NCBI RefSeq assembly: GCF_014596525.1
Contig: NZ_MSJP01000005.1
Location: forward strand, 1-53,632
Length of the DNA: 53,632 nucleotides
Origin: Streptomyces sp. CBMA291
Lineage (GTDB): Bacteria; Actinomycetota; Actinomycetes; Streptomycetales; Streptomycetaceae
Direction of reading: 5' to 3'
Position 1 is the first letter of the stretch, and each line of letters opens with the position of its first letter. A model generated the notes under the pieces. The model was not told where the DNA came from. It was given only the letters and a program-made list of their open reading frames with translations, and did no database searches. A program made the position numbers and the translations under genes. Positions 32,361 to 40,065 of this stretch are shown one piece after another.

Positions 32361-34259
32361 TCAGGGCCGTGGCGAAGTGCCCTGGCTCGCGACGGGACCG
32401 CCGGGTGGGTCCGGCTGGTCGAGGAGTTCCGCCAGACCGGCGCGGGTGGCCGCGACGACGATCCGGTCCTGCGGGTGCAGGACGTAGCCGGGGTGCAGTT
32501 CCCACAGGAGCCCGGAGGGTTCAGGGGAGCCCTGCCGGAGCGGGTCCGGGGTATCCCGGGCGCTCGTGTCGAGGGCGAGGACCCGCCACGCGCCGGGCCG
32601 GAACGCCTCCGCCACCGTCCGCCCGGCGAACCGGGGGTGCCCCGCGATGTCGAGCGCGGCGAAGACCAGGACCCGCCTTTCGACCGCGATGGCCCCGAGG
32701 ATCCGGCGGCCCATCATGGCCGTGGCGAAGGCGGGCGCGGCGAGCGTCGACACGCTCCGGCTCCGGGTGAGGGCGCCCGGATGGGCCGCGCGCAGCGTGC
32801 GGTAGACGGTGGACGCGAAATCGTCGTCGTACAGGCGCAGCGCCACGAGCAGCTCCGGGTGGAGCGTCCGCGCGTACAGGGCCGCCTCCAGGTTCGTGGT
32901 GTCGGCGCTGGTGAGGGCGAGCAGCGCCCGCGCCCGGTCGGTCTTGGCGGCTTCCAGGACGCCCGTCTGGGTGACGTCGCCCAGGACGACGGGGACCCGC
33001 AGCCGCCGGGCGTGGGCGACGCCCCGGGCCTCCGGATCGTCCTCCACGCAGACGACGGGCACGCCCAGTTCATGGAGCCGGACGAGGACCCGGGTGCCGA
33101 CGCGCCCCAGACCGAGCAGCACCACGTGACCGGAGAGTCCCCGGGGCGGGCGGCGCAGCGCGGCGGCGCTGCGGTACGCGCCGAACGCCTCCAGGGCCCC
33201 GGCGATCAGCAGCGGAAGGAGGACGAGCCCGAGCAGCCCGGCGAGGAGCTGGAGGACCTGCCGGGCGGTCGGTTCGCCGACGGCGGGGTCCCCGATGGCG
33301 AAGAGGTCGAGCAGGGTGACGTAGGCGGCGTGCAGCGGATGGTCCCCGGTGGTGGCCCAGGAGGCCACGGCGAGGGCGGCGACGGCGGCGCAGACCCCGG
33401 CGAGCGCCCACCGCACCCGGGCGGAGAGGAGTTCGCGGGGAGAGGCGCCCCGGCTCTCCCGGCGGGGCGGGCGGACGGGTTCGTGACTGACGGCTTCCAG
33501 GACGACGGTGCCGTGTCCGGCCGCCGCCCGCACCTCCGCGTCGTCGGGGAGCAGCCGGGGCGCCCGTCGTCCGCTGCGGTCGGAGCCGTCCGCGCCCGCC
33601 GGGTCGCTGCTGGTCGCGGAGAGCAGGGCGAGAGTGACGAGACCGCCGGGCGCGGGCGCGTCGCCCGGCCCCGGGACGTGCTCGGCGGCGCGCAGCAGCA
33701 GCCCGTCGGCCTGGACGATCCGGCGGGTCCCGGCGACGGCGGTGGCCGCGAGCGCGGGGGCCGCGGTGTCGGCGTCGGACAGCACGATCGTCGTGGCGTC
33801 CCGCCCGTCGGCGCCGACCGGGGAGGAGTCCGGGTCCGTCTGGTCGCGTGCCTGGTCGAGAAGTTCGGCCATGCGGAGACCGAGGTTGCGGTTGTACATC
33901 CGCAGGACCAGACGGATGTCCGGGTTGAGCCGGCGGGCGAGGAACGCGGCCCGCATGTTGACCTCGTCGTCCTCGTGGAGCAGCGCCAGCGCCTGCGCGA
34001 CGGGCACCCCCGCCGCACGCAGGGTCGGCTCGTCGGGCGGCACACCGCCGAGGAGATGGGCCCGGACGCCGGGCCGGGAGGAGTCGGGCCCGCCACCGGC
34101 GGGCGTGACGAGGACGACGGACTGCCGGTAGACCTCGGCGAGTTCGGCGGCGATGCGGTGGGCGAGGGCGTCGTCCCCGCACACCACCATGTGGCCGCCT
34201 TCCGGCGGGGCGGGGAGCGGGGCCGGGCGACGCATGGCCCGCCGGGGCACGACGGACAT
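32361..34259 (-). CDS. Two-RCK ion-channel-like NAD-binding protein (TrkA_N type)
   Basis: The 632-residue protein has a first TrkA_N/RCK domain at about 20-140 (HMVVCGDDALAHRIAAELAE, then NMRAAFLARRLNPDIRLVLRMYN). A linker leads to a membrane pair: TM1 (about 285-305, WALAGVCAAVAALAVASWA), a re-entrant-like segment AYVTLLDLFAIGDPA, and TM2 (about 335-360). A second RCK domain follows at about 375-500 (HVVLLGLGRVGTRVLVRLHELG, VLGDVTQTGVLEAAK), then a C-terminal domain. The pore-loop position holds FAIGD in place of the TVGYGD potassium filter, so ion selectivity is uncertain. AAGGAG lies 9 nt before ATG 34259; the frame upstream of it was not used. A long structured leader precedes it. Confidence 0.85.
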   Translation of the reverse strand: MSVVPRRAMRRPAPLPAPPEGGHMVVCGDDALAHRIAAELAEVYRQSVVLVTPAGGGPDSSRPGVRAHLLGGVPPDEPTLRAAGVPVAQALALLHEDDEVNMRAAFLARRLNPDIRLVLRMYNRNLGLRMAELLDQARDQTDPDSSPVGADGRDATTIVLSDADTAAPALAATAVAGTRRIVQADGLLLRAAEHVPGPGDAPAPGGLVTLALLSATSSDPAGADGSDRSGRRAPRLLPDDAEVRAAAGHGTVVLEAVSHEPVRPPRRESRGASPRELLSARVRWALAGVCAAVAALAVASWATTGDHPLHAAYVTLLDLFAIGDPAVGEPTARQVLQLLAGLLGLVLLPLLIAGALEAFGAYRSAAALRRPPRGLSGHVVLLGLGRVGTRVLVRLHELGVPVVCVEDDPEARGVAHARRLRVPVVLGDVTQTGVLEAAKTDRARALLALTSADTTNLEAALYARTLHPELLVALRLYDDDFASTVYRTLRAAHPGALTRSRSVSTLAAPAFATAMMGRRILGAIAVERRVLVFAALDIAGHPRFAGRTVAEAFRPGAWRVLALDTSARDTPDPLRQGSPEPSGLLWELHPGYVLHPQDRIVVAATRAGLAELLDQPDPPGGPVASQGTSPRP

Positions 34260-34412
34260 GGTCGGCTGCTCCTTCACGCGGCGGGCACCCACTGTCCCAG
34301 GCTCCGGGGCCCACCGGCATGGGTGCTGACACCCAACTTCCGGGGCCCGCCGGGCCCTTGTCTCCGTCGAGTGCCGACGAGGGCGGCCGTCCGCCGGGGG
34401 AGGGAACGCGGA

Positions 34413-34614
34413 CGACCCGTGGGCCTTGGTCCCGTCCGCTCGAGTTCGGACGGGAGCCGGCCGGATTCACCGGCGGCCCACGGGTCGGGTGACTGCGTGG
34501 TTCTCGGCAGGGGCCTGCCGAAGGTGCACGGAGTGCGACGGCAGGCCGTTAGCCCGCAGTCACCTCACGAATCCGAAAAGAAACCATGTTCCCGGATCAC
34601 CTCCTTTCGCGTGT
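34413..34614 (-). ncRNA. Structured mRNA leader with competing hairpins upstream of the RCK-protein gene
   Basis: On the minus strand, after a 12-codon ORF, three segments can pair in two exclusive ways: GGCCTGCCG (34547-34539) with CGGCAGGCC (34520-34512), or TCGGCAGG (34521-34514) with CCTGCCGA (34511-34504). An outer 9-bp perfect stem joins GTGACTGCG inside the ORF (34563-34555) to CGCAGTCAC (34497-34489). A second domain follows: a 13-bp perfect stem, GGCCCACGGGTCG (34475-34487 on the plus strand) with 34413-34425, enclosing a CCCGTCCG/CGGACGGG hairpin (34431-34454) and a CCGG hairpin. The distance to the downstream ATG is about 150 nt. This layout fits a translation-coupled attenuator or riboswitch; it does not match any riboswitch consensus I can recall. 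Confidence 0.65.
34549..34587 (-). CDS. 12-residue leader peptide ORF
   Basis: ATG at 34587 encodes MVSFRIREVTAG and ends at TAA 34551-34549. Upstream, GAAAGGAGGTGATCC (34608-34594) is complementary to the 16S 3' end over 15 nt, the strongest ribosome-binding site in the window; the ATG lies 12 nt after its GGAGG core. A promoter just upstream would give a very short 5' UTR. The last codons form one side of the outer stem of the leader RNA, so ribosome position on this ORF would decide the RNA fold. The peptide has no run of a single amino acid, so it is not a classical amino-acid attenuator; Arg codons occur at positions 5 and 7. Confidence 0.65.
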   Translation of the reverse strand: MVSFRIREVTAG

Positions 34615-34620
34615 ACCCAC

Positions 34621-34649
34621 AGCTTAGGAAGACCGGGGGAGGCGCTCAA
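34621..34649 (-). promoter_or_regulatory. Promoter of the leader / RCK-protein transcript
   Basis: On the minus strand TTGAGC (34649-34644) is separated by exactly 17 bp from TAAGCT (34626-34621). Transcription would start at about 34614, a few bases before the strong ribosome-binding site of the leader ORF. Confidence 0.6.
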
Positions 34650-34671
34650 CTCATTTATTCGCGGGGTTTTT

Positions 34672-34691
34672 CCGGGGCGGTCCGGCCCCGG
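34672..34691 (-). terminator. Short terminator hairpin after the beta-lactamase gene
   Basis: CCGGGGC (34672-34678) pairs with GCCCCGG (34685-34691), 34 bp after the beta-lactamase stop. Tandem CCGGT words lie between the stop and the stem. Confidence 0.45.
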
Positions 34692-34724
34692 TGCCGGTGC
34701 CGGTCCGGTCCGGTCCGGTCGGCG

Positions 34725-35642
34725 TCAGCCCAGCTCCGCCGCGATCAGGGCCGCCGTCTCGGCGATGAGCGGGTCCACGGCGGGGGCGTCCTCCCGGGTC
34801 CGGGTGGTGAGGACGGAGATCAGGACGGGTCCGCCGTCCGGGCGCCAGGCGACACCGGCGTCGTTGTTGGTGCCGTACCGTCCGCCGCCGGTCTTCTCTG
34901 CGAGGGTCCAGCCCTCGGGGAGTCCCTCGCGGAGCCGCTGGTCGCCCGTGGTGTTGGCGAGCATCCAGCGGGTCAGCAGCTCCCGGTCCGGGCGGGGGAG
35001 GGCGTCGCCGAGGAGCAGGCGCCCGTAGGTCCGGCCGATGGAGCGGGGCGTGGTGACGTCGGTACGGCGCTCGGGCTCCGCCGAGTTCAGCTCGGGTTCC
35101 CAGCGGTCGAGCCGGGTCACGGGGTCCCCGAGCGACCGCGCGAAGCGGGTGATGCCCGTCGGGCCGCCCAGTTCGATCAGGAGCAGGTTGGCGGCGGTGT
35201 TGTCGCTGAAGCGGAGCGTGGCGTCGCACAGTTCGGCGACCGTCATCCCCCGGGCGAGGTTCTCCGGCAGCTCCGCCCTCGGCGACCAGCCCGAGCGGGC
35301 GACGAACGCCTCCGTGTAGCGGATCCGCCGGGCCAGGAACGTACCGTCGTGGTCGAGGTCGCGCAGGACGGCGGCGACGGCGAGTGCCTTGAAGGTCGAG
35401 CACATCGGGAAACGCTCGTCCGCGCGGTACGCGAGGGTGCGCCCGCCGCGTACGTCGTGGGCGTAGACGCCGAGGCGCGCGGAGTGCCGCCGTTCCAGCT
35501 CCCGCAGCCGGGCCGACACCTCCTTTCCGCCGGGAGTGGAGGCGTAGGCGCTGCCGCCGAGGGGCAGGGCGAGTGCCAGGGCCGTGCCCGCGCCGAGGGC
35601 GAGCGCGGTACGGCGGGTCGGGGTGAGTTCCTCGCCGGTCAC
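34725..35642 (-). CDS. Class A beta-lactamase
   Basis: The 305-residue precursor has a signal with a twin-arginine-like start (PTRRTALALGAG) and cleavage near SAYA. Active-site motifs are all present: Ser82-x-x-Lys85 (CSTFK, Ambler 70-73), SDN at 146-148 (Ambler 130), ExxLN at 182-186 (Glu166), and KTG at 250-252 (Ambler 234). It hydrolyses penicillins and related beta-lactams outside the membrane. GTG 35642 has AAGGGA 8 nt upstream and was chosen over longer frame-compatible starts. A perfect 14-bp palindrome lies 14 bp upstream, so repression is likely. Confidence 0.94.
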   Translation of the reverse strand: MTGEELTPTRRTALALGAGTALALALPLGGSAYASTPGGKEVSARLRELERRHSARLGVYAHDVRGGRTLAYRADERFPMCSTFKALAVAAVLRDLDHDGTFLARRIRYTEAFVARSGWSPRAELPENLARGMTVAELCDATLRFSDNTAANLLLIELGGPTGITRFARSLGDPVTRLDRWEPELNSAEPERRTDVTTPRSIGRTYGRLLLGDALPRPDRELLTRWMLANTTGDQRLREGLPEGWTLAEKTGGGRYGTNNDAGVAWRPDGGPVLISVLTTRTREDAPAVDPLIAETAALIAAELG

Positions 35643-35655
35643 AGGGGTCCCTTCC

Positions 35656-35669
35656 GTAGTGATCACTAC
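35656..35669. promoter_or_regulatory. 14-bp palindrome upstream of the beta-lactamase gene
   Basis: GTAGTGATCACTAC is a perfect inverted repeat 14 bp before the GTG start, overlapping an alternative upstream GTG. Its location suggests an operator. The regulator is not encoded nearby. Confidence 0.45.
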
Positions 35670-35770
35670 CGGGGAACACGCGCGGAGGGGGCCGCGCGGT
35701 TTCGGCGCCCCGGGGACGGTCGTGCGTTTCGCCGGAGGCCGGTACGGCAGGGGCCGGAGCCGTGCCGGGC

Positions 35771-36454
35771 TCAGCGCCCGCCGAAGCCCCAGGACTCGAT
35801 GTCCCGGTACCGGATGGGGCCGGGCCCCCGGCCGAAGTCGCTGCCGACCAGGTGCAGCCGCTCGGTCCGCCAGGGACGGCCCTCGAACCCGGCGAGCCCG
35901 GCGGCGATGGCCGCCGCACCGGAGGGGTCGTCGCGCCGGGCGCGCGCGAGCGTCAGATGGGGCCGCAGCGGTCGCTCCTCGAAGGAGACGCCGCACTCCC
36001 GGACCACCGTACGGACCTCGGCGGCGAGCCGGTGCAGCCCGTCCAGGTCGCCGTCGAGCCCGCTCCACACCACCCGCTCGTCGAACTGTCCGCCGCCGCG
36101 CAGCGACAGCACGAGGTGCGGGCGGGCGGCGGCCAGCTCGGACAGGGGCCGGCGCAGGGCGGGCACCGTGCCGACCGGCAGCTCGCCGAGGAAGGCCAGG
36201 GTGACATGCCAGTCCTCGACGCGGTTCCAGCGCATCCGGGGATGGGCCTCGTACGCGGGTCCGAGGGCCTTGGCCAGCTCGTCCTTCGCCTCGTCGGGCG
36301 GGGCGAGGGCGATGAACACCCGGACGGTCGAGGTCCGGTCCCGCTCCTTCCGCTCCGTCTGGAGCGCCCGTCCCCGACGGCCGGGGCCGGTCGGCTCCCC
36401 GTCGTCCCGGCCCCGCACTCCGGACCCGGTCGTCCGCCCGTCCGCCGCTGTCAT
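35771..36454 (-). CDS. thpR: 2'-5' RNA ligase family protein / RNA 2',3'-cyclic phosphodiesterase (ThpR)
   Basis: The 227-residue protein has the two-histidine phosphoesterase fold: first motif WHVTLAFLG and second motif RPHLTLARAR, each an H-x-T pair, and the opening strand VRVFIALAPPDEAKDEL typical of ThpR. It cleaves 2',3'-cyclic phosphates in RNA and may act in tRNA-fragment or NAD-related metabolism. About 40 N-terminal residues before VRVFIAL are Arg/Gly-rich and may not be translated; a GTG in front of FIALAPP is an alternative start. The upstream gap to 36588 is non-coding. Confidence 0.88.
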   Translation of the reverse strand: MTAADGRTTGSGVRGRDDGEPTGPGRRGRALQTERKERDRTSTVRVFIALAPPDEAKDELAKALGPAYEAHPRMRWNRVEDWHVTLAFLGELPVGTVPALRRPLSELAAARPHLVLSLRGGGQFDERVVWSGLDGDLDGLHRLAAEVRTVVRECGVSFEERPLRPHLTLARARRDDPSGAAAIAAGLAGFEGRPWRTERLHLVGSDFGRGPGPIRYRDIESWGFGGR

Positions 36455-36588
36455 CCTCGTACCCCACTCGCCCCGCGTCCGGCCTTCCGGCTTCCCTGTC
36501 CGGCCCCGGCCCGTGGTCCTCCCCGGCCCCGGCCGACGACGGCGGGGTCCGGAGGCCGTTCGCAAGCGAGGGTACGCGGGCGGGCCGG

Positions 36589-36891
36589 TCAGTCGGCCAC
36601 GGGGACCGGAGGCGCGGCCGTCTCGGAGAGGAAGGCGCGGAGGGCCTCGGCGAGACGTTCGGGCTGGTCCTCGGGGACGAGGGTCGCGGAATCGGCGATC
36701 TCCACCAGACGGCCCCGGGGATACAGCTCGGCCAGCCGGGGGCCGTGGTCGCGAGGCATGAGCCGGTCCTCGGCCGCCCATACGACGAGCACGGGACGCT
36801 CGAAGGACCACAGCCGTCCGCTCCACTCCAGCAACGTACGCCGGTCGGGTGCCGAGGCCGTGGGGAGAGGTTTACGGAGGGGAACGGCCAC
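36589..36891 (-). pseudogene. C-terminal remnant of an alpha/beta hydrolase
   Basis: A 100-residue frame matches only the last third of an alpha/beta hydrolase: FERPVLVVWAAEDRLMPRDHG (the acid-residue strand), RLAELYPRGRLVEIADSATLVPEDQPERLAEALRAFL. The GxSxG nucleophile region is missing, and the position of the catalytic His holds SATLVP instead. Upstream (36850-36955) there is no continuation before the next gene. It is most likely the leftover of a deleted or 5'-truncated gene; a small expressed fragment cannot be excluded. Confidence 0.7.
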
Positions 36892-36955
36892 CGGCCTTGG
36901 GGTTCATGCCCCTGGGGGATCCAGGTGGTGTACGGAGCCGACGGGCGGCCCGTTC

Positions 36956-37948
36956 TCACCCCAGCGCCGGGTGGACCAGCCGCCCATGGTGGATGAGCGA
37001 GACGGACTGCTTCAGACGGCGGGCGCGGATGCTGATCTCGTAGCCTCTGATGCCCTTCAGACGGGCCAGGTCGCCGCTGAGGTAGCGGTAGAGGGCTGGG
37101 GTGTCCTCGCAGATGACGACGGCCATGAGGTTGTACTTGCCGCTGGTGGCCGCGACGAAGGCGCACTCGTCGTGCCGCCCCAACTCCTCGCCGATCCGGT
37201 GGAGATCCGGCAGGTCGACCTGGAGCCAGACAGTGGCGTTGAGTTCGTAGCCGAGGCGTTCGTTCAGGATGTCGACGCCGTACGTGAGGGAGCCGGTGGC
37301 TTCCAGTGCCTCCAGGCGGCGGGCGACGCGGGCGCCCGACCAGCCCGTGGCCTCGGCCAGGCGGGTGTGCGGGGCGCGCCCGTCCTCCGCCAGGGCCTTG
37401 AAGAGGGGGCGGTCCTCGTCGGTCGGAGCGAGCGGCGGCCCGACCGGCGCGGGCCGCCCCGCCGTCAGCCGGCGCACCTGCTCGTCGGTGAGGAACTGCC
37501 TGCCCCCGGTCCAGCCGGCCGCGCCGGGGTGACTGAACGTGTGGATGAGGAGGTCCACGCTCATGTCGAGGATCGCGGTCGCCTTCGGGAGCTGCCGCAG
37601 CAGGACGTCGCCGCTTCCGGCGCGGGTGGAGGAGCGGATGGCGCAGATGATCTCCGACCCGCCGGAGTCGATGCTGACATAGCCGACCTCGGGCCGCCGG
37701 GCGAGGGAGCCGGCGACGGGACCCACGGCGTCCGGGCGGCACCGGAGCCGCGCGATCCACTCCGACCCCCCGTGGACCGTCGGGCCGCTCATCCCGACCA
37801 CCCGCAGGACCCCGTCGCGGCGCAGCGCGTTGTAGCGGCGGGCCACGGTCTGCTCCGAGACCCCGATGATCTCGCCGAGCCGCCGGAAGGAGACACGAGG
37901 GGCACAGGTGAGCCCGTGGATGATTTTGCGGTCGAGATCGTCGTACAT
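36956..37948 (-). CDS. Tandem Lrp/AsnC-family transcriptional regulator
   Basis: The 330-residue protein contains two Lrp/AsnC units. The first has DLDRKIIHGLTCAPRVSFRRLGEIIGVSEQTVARRYNALRRDGVLR, and the second has DRPLFKALAEDGRAPHTRLAEATGWSGARVARRLEALEATGSL. Each helix-turn-helix is followed by an alpha-beta RAM-like domain (for example ECAFVAATSGKYNLMAVVICED). Streptomyces have several such double regulators. It is divergent from the DHA2 exporter gene at 38102 with 153 bp between them, so it probably controls that exporter. The ATG at 37948 lacks a clear ribosome-binding site. Confidence 0.88.
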   Translation of the reverse strand: MYDDLDRKIIHGLTCAPRVSFRRLGEIIGVSEQTVARRYNALRRDGVLRVVGMSGPTVHGGSEWIARLRCRPDAVGPVAGSLARRPEVGYVSIDSGGSEIICAIRSSTRAGSGDVLLRQLPKATAILDMSVDLLIHTFSHPGAAGWTGGRQFLTDEQVRRLTAGRPAPVGPPLAPTDEDRPLFKALAEDGRAPHTRLAEATGWSGARVARRLEALEATGSLTYGVDILNERLGYELNATVWLQVDLPDLHRIGEELGRHDECAFVAATSGKYNLMAVVICEDTPALYRYLSGDLARLKGIRGYEISIRARRLKQSVSLIHHGRLVHPALG

Positions 37949-38003
37949 GGAGGAATGATCCCACCAGTGGAAAGGAATCTGGAGGTTCTCTCCGGCAGTG
38001 CGG

Positions 38004-38028
38004 GATCGCTTGGGGATTTCTTGCGATC
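38004..38028. promoter_or_regulatory. Inverted repeat in the Lrp/exporter divergent region
   Basis: GATCGC (38004-38009) and GCGATC (38023-38028) flank a 13-bp, relatively AT-rich spacer TTGGGGATTTCTT. An AT-rich centre between short inverted arms is typical of Lrp-type sites. It lies midway between the divergent starts. Confidence 0.45.
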
Positions 38029-38101
38029 GGGGGCGAAGCTGGTCGATGCCCATATCGCAGCCGGTGCCCCCGCGGCATCCCGCAGCTGAAGGAACCTTTC
38101 C

Positions 38102-39763
38102 GTGAATTCTGCAACGAAGCGACGCCCCGAGCCAGGACGCGGCGTCACGCTCGTCATGGCCTGCCTGGGTGTCTTCGTCGCCTACCTCCCCGTGACGACC
38201 GTGTCGGTGAGCCTGCCGGCGATCCAGCGCGAGCTGGGCGCCTCCACCTCCCAGCTGGCCTGGGTGTCGGACGCGTTCGTCCTGCCGATGGCAGCGCTGA
38301 TCCTCACCACCGGGGTGTGGGGCGACGTCCACGGCCGCAAGCGGGTCTTCCAGGCGGGCATGGCGTTCTGCGGTCTGGGCGCGGCCGTCTCGCTGGCCTC
38401 GGACTCGGTGGAGTCGCTCTGGGTCGGCCAGGCGTTCTCCGGTCTGGGCGCGGCGGCACTCCTGCCCACCACCCTGGCCCTCATCGGCCACGCCGTCCCC
38501 GACCACCGGGAGCGGGGCAAGTTCATCGGCATGTGGGCGATGTCCATGCTGACCTCGCTGGCCCTGGGCCCGCTGATCGCGGGCGTGCTCCAGGAGCACG
38601 TCGCGGTGCGCTGGATCTTCCTCCTGCCCATCCCGGTCTCCCTGATCGTCCTTGTCGTCGCCGCCTTCCTGCTGCCCGACTCGCGCGCGCCGCACGGACG
38701 CCGCCTCGACTGGCCCGGACAGATCACCGCGGCCGTCGCGGTCACCGCGATCGTCTACGGCGTGATCGAGGGCGGCGCCGACGGCTTCGGCACGCCCCAG
38801 GTGGTGACGGCCCTCGTCCTCGGCGCCGTGAGCGCGGTCGCCTTCGTCGTCGTCGAGAGCCGCAGCAGCAGCCCGATGCTCGACCTGGCCCTGTTCCGCA
38901 GCCCCGCCTTCGCCGCCACCTCCGTGGTCGCCATGGTCAGCTTCCTGGGCATGATCGGTTTCTTCTTCGCCCTGAGCCTGTACTTCGGCCTCGTGCAGCA
39001 CCTGAGCACGCTGGAGGCCGGACTGCGGCTGGTCCTGGTGTCAGGGACGTCCCTCGTCGTCGGCATCCCCGTCGGTCGGCTGATGCACCGGGTCTCCTCC
39101 CGCGTCATGATCACCACCGGTCTCGTGGTGATGGCGAGCGCCCTCTTCACGCTGACCGGCATCGAAGCCGACACCTCCTACGGTTTCCTCTCCTGGCGCC
39201 TGGTCCTGCTCGGCGTGGGCATGGGCGCCGTCCTCACCCCCATGACGGCCTCCGCCGTCTCCGCCGTCCCGCACCACCTGGCCGGCATGGCCGCAGCGGG
39301 CAACAACGCCTTCCGCCAGGTCGGCGGCGCCCTCGGACCGGCCGTGCTCGGCGCCCTGCTCACCACCCGCGCCCTCGGCGCCCTGCCCGACCACCTCGCC
39401 GAGGCCGGAGTGCCGGCGGAGACCGGCGGCCGTGTCGTGGACGTCGCCCGGGAGCAGGGCCTCGGCGCCGTCGCCGGGCTCGACCTGGGCGCCTCCACCG
39501 GACCGGCCCTCACCGCGCTCAGCGGTTCCTTCCTCGACGGCCTCCGGCTCTGCCTCATCGTGTCGGGCTCGCTCGCCCTCCTCGCCGCCCTCGCCTGCGC
39601 GTTCCTCCTGCGCCCCGCCGCGCCCACCGGAGGCCCGGCCGCCACTGTCGCGGCCTCGAACCGGCGTACGGCAGACGGCGCCGGGGCTCCGGGTGCGGCA
39701 GCCGGTGCCGCGCCCGTCTCCGCCGACGGCGAGCCCTCCCCGGGGTTGCAGCGCGCCCGGTGA
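38102..39763 (+). CDS. DHA2-family MFS drug exporter (14 TM, EmrB/QacA type)
   Basis: The 553-residue transporter has about 14 membrane segments. Motifs are GVWGDVHGRKRVF (motif A, TM2-TM3), the TM5-type segment MSMLTSLALGPLIAGVLQEHVAVRWIF (motif C, GPxxGG-like) and WRWIFLLPIP-like context. A Thr/Pro/Ala-rich cytosolic tail ends the protein. It exports an unknown hydrophobic compound with proton antiport. GTG 38102 follows GAAGGAACC. Expression is probably governed by the divergently transcribed tandem Lrp regulator. A very strong terminator follows. Confidence 0.92.
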   Translation: MNSATKRRPEPGRGVTLVMACLGVFVAYLPVTTVSVSLPAIQRELGASTSQLAWVSDAFVLPMAALILTTGVWGDVHGRKRVFQAGMAFCGLGAAVSLASDSVESLWVGQAFSGLGAAALLPTTLALIGHAVPDHRERGKFIGMWAMSMLTSLALGPLIAGVLQEHVAVRWIFLLPIPVSLIVLVVAAFLLPDSRAPHGRRLDWPGQITAAVAVTAIVYGVIEGGADGFGTPQVVTALVLGAVSAVAFVVVESRSSSPMLDLALFRSPAFAATSVVAMVSFLGMIGFFFALSLYFGLVQHLSTLEAGLRLVLVSGTSLVVGIPVGRLMHRVSSRVMITTGLVVMASALFTLTGIEADTSYGFLSWRLVLLGVGMGAVLTPMTASAVSAVPHHLAGMAAAGNNAFRQVGGALGPAVLGALLTTRALGALPDHLAEAGVPAETGGRVVDVAREQGLGAVAGLDLGASTGPALTALSGSFLDGLRLCLIVSGSLALLAALACAFLLRPAAPTGGPAATVAASNRRTADGAGAPGAAAGAAPVSADGEPSPGLQRAR

Positions 39764-39804
39764 ACCGGCCGAGCGGCCCCGCGGCAGGGGCGCTCGGCAT
39801 CGAG

Positions 39805-39862
39805 GCGGCGGCGCCGCTCCCGTACACCCCGTCCTCGGCGGGTACAGGAGCGGCGCCGCCGC
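39805..39862 (+). terminator. Very strong terminator hairpin after the DHA2 exporter gene
   Basis: The 21-nt arms 39805-39825 and 39842-39862 pair with a single mismatch around a 16-nt loop; the arm core is GGCGGCGCCGCTCC. It lies 41 bp after the stop. Confidence 0.88.
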
Positions 39863-40065
39863 TCGGGGCGCCATCGACGGCCCGTCAAAATACGTTCATA
39901 CGACAGACATCTCTCCGGTGGGGAATGGGTCGGTCAGGTTGCGTATTCATAACGGGTCTAGATCAAAGCGCGGCGCCCCGGGGCGTGCGCGTGCGGGCCT
40001 GCGCTGGGGGAGCGTCAGGGCGCGTACGCGCCGGGGTACGCCGTACGTCCGAAAGGAACTTCCCC

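Noticed and set aside
34594..34608. 15-nt match to the 3' end of 16S rRNA (plus strand GGATCACCTCCTTTC)
   Set aside because: There is no further rRNA similarity on either side. On the minus strand it is simply an ideal Shine-Dalgarno in front of a 12-codon ORF.
32271..36761. Very long open frame on the plus strand (about 1500 codons)
   Set aside because: It runs antisense to the RCK, beta-lactamase and RNA-ligase genes, is Arg/Gly-rich with no family motifs, and results from high third-position GC.
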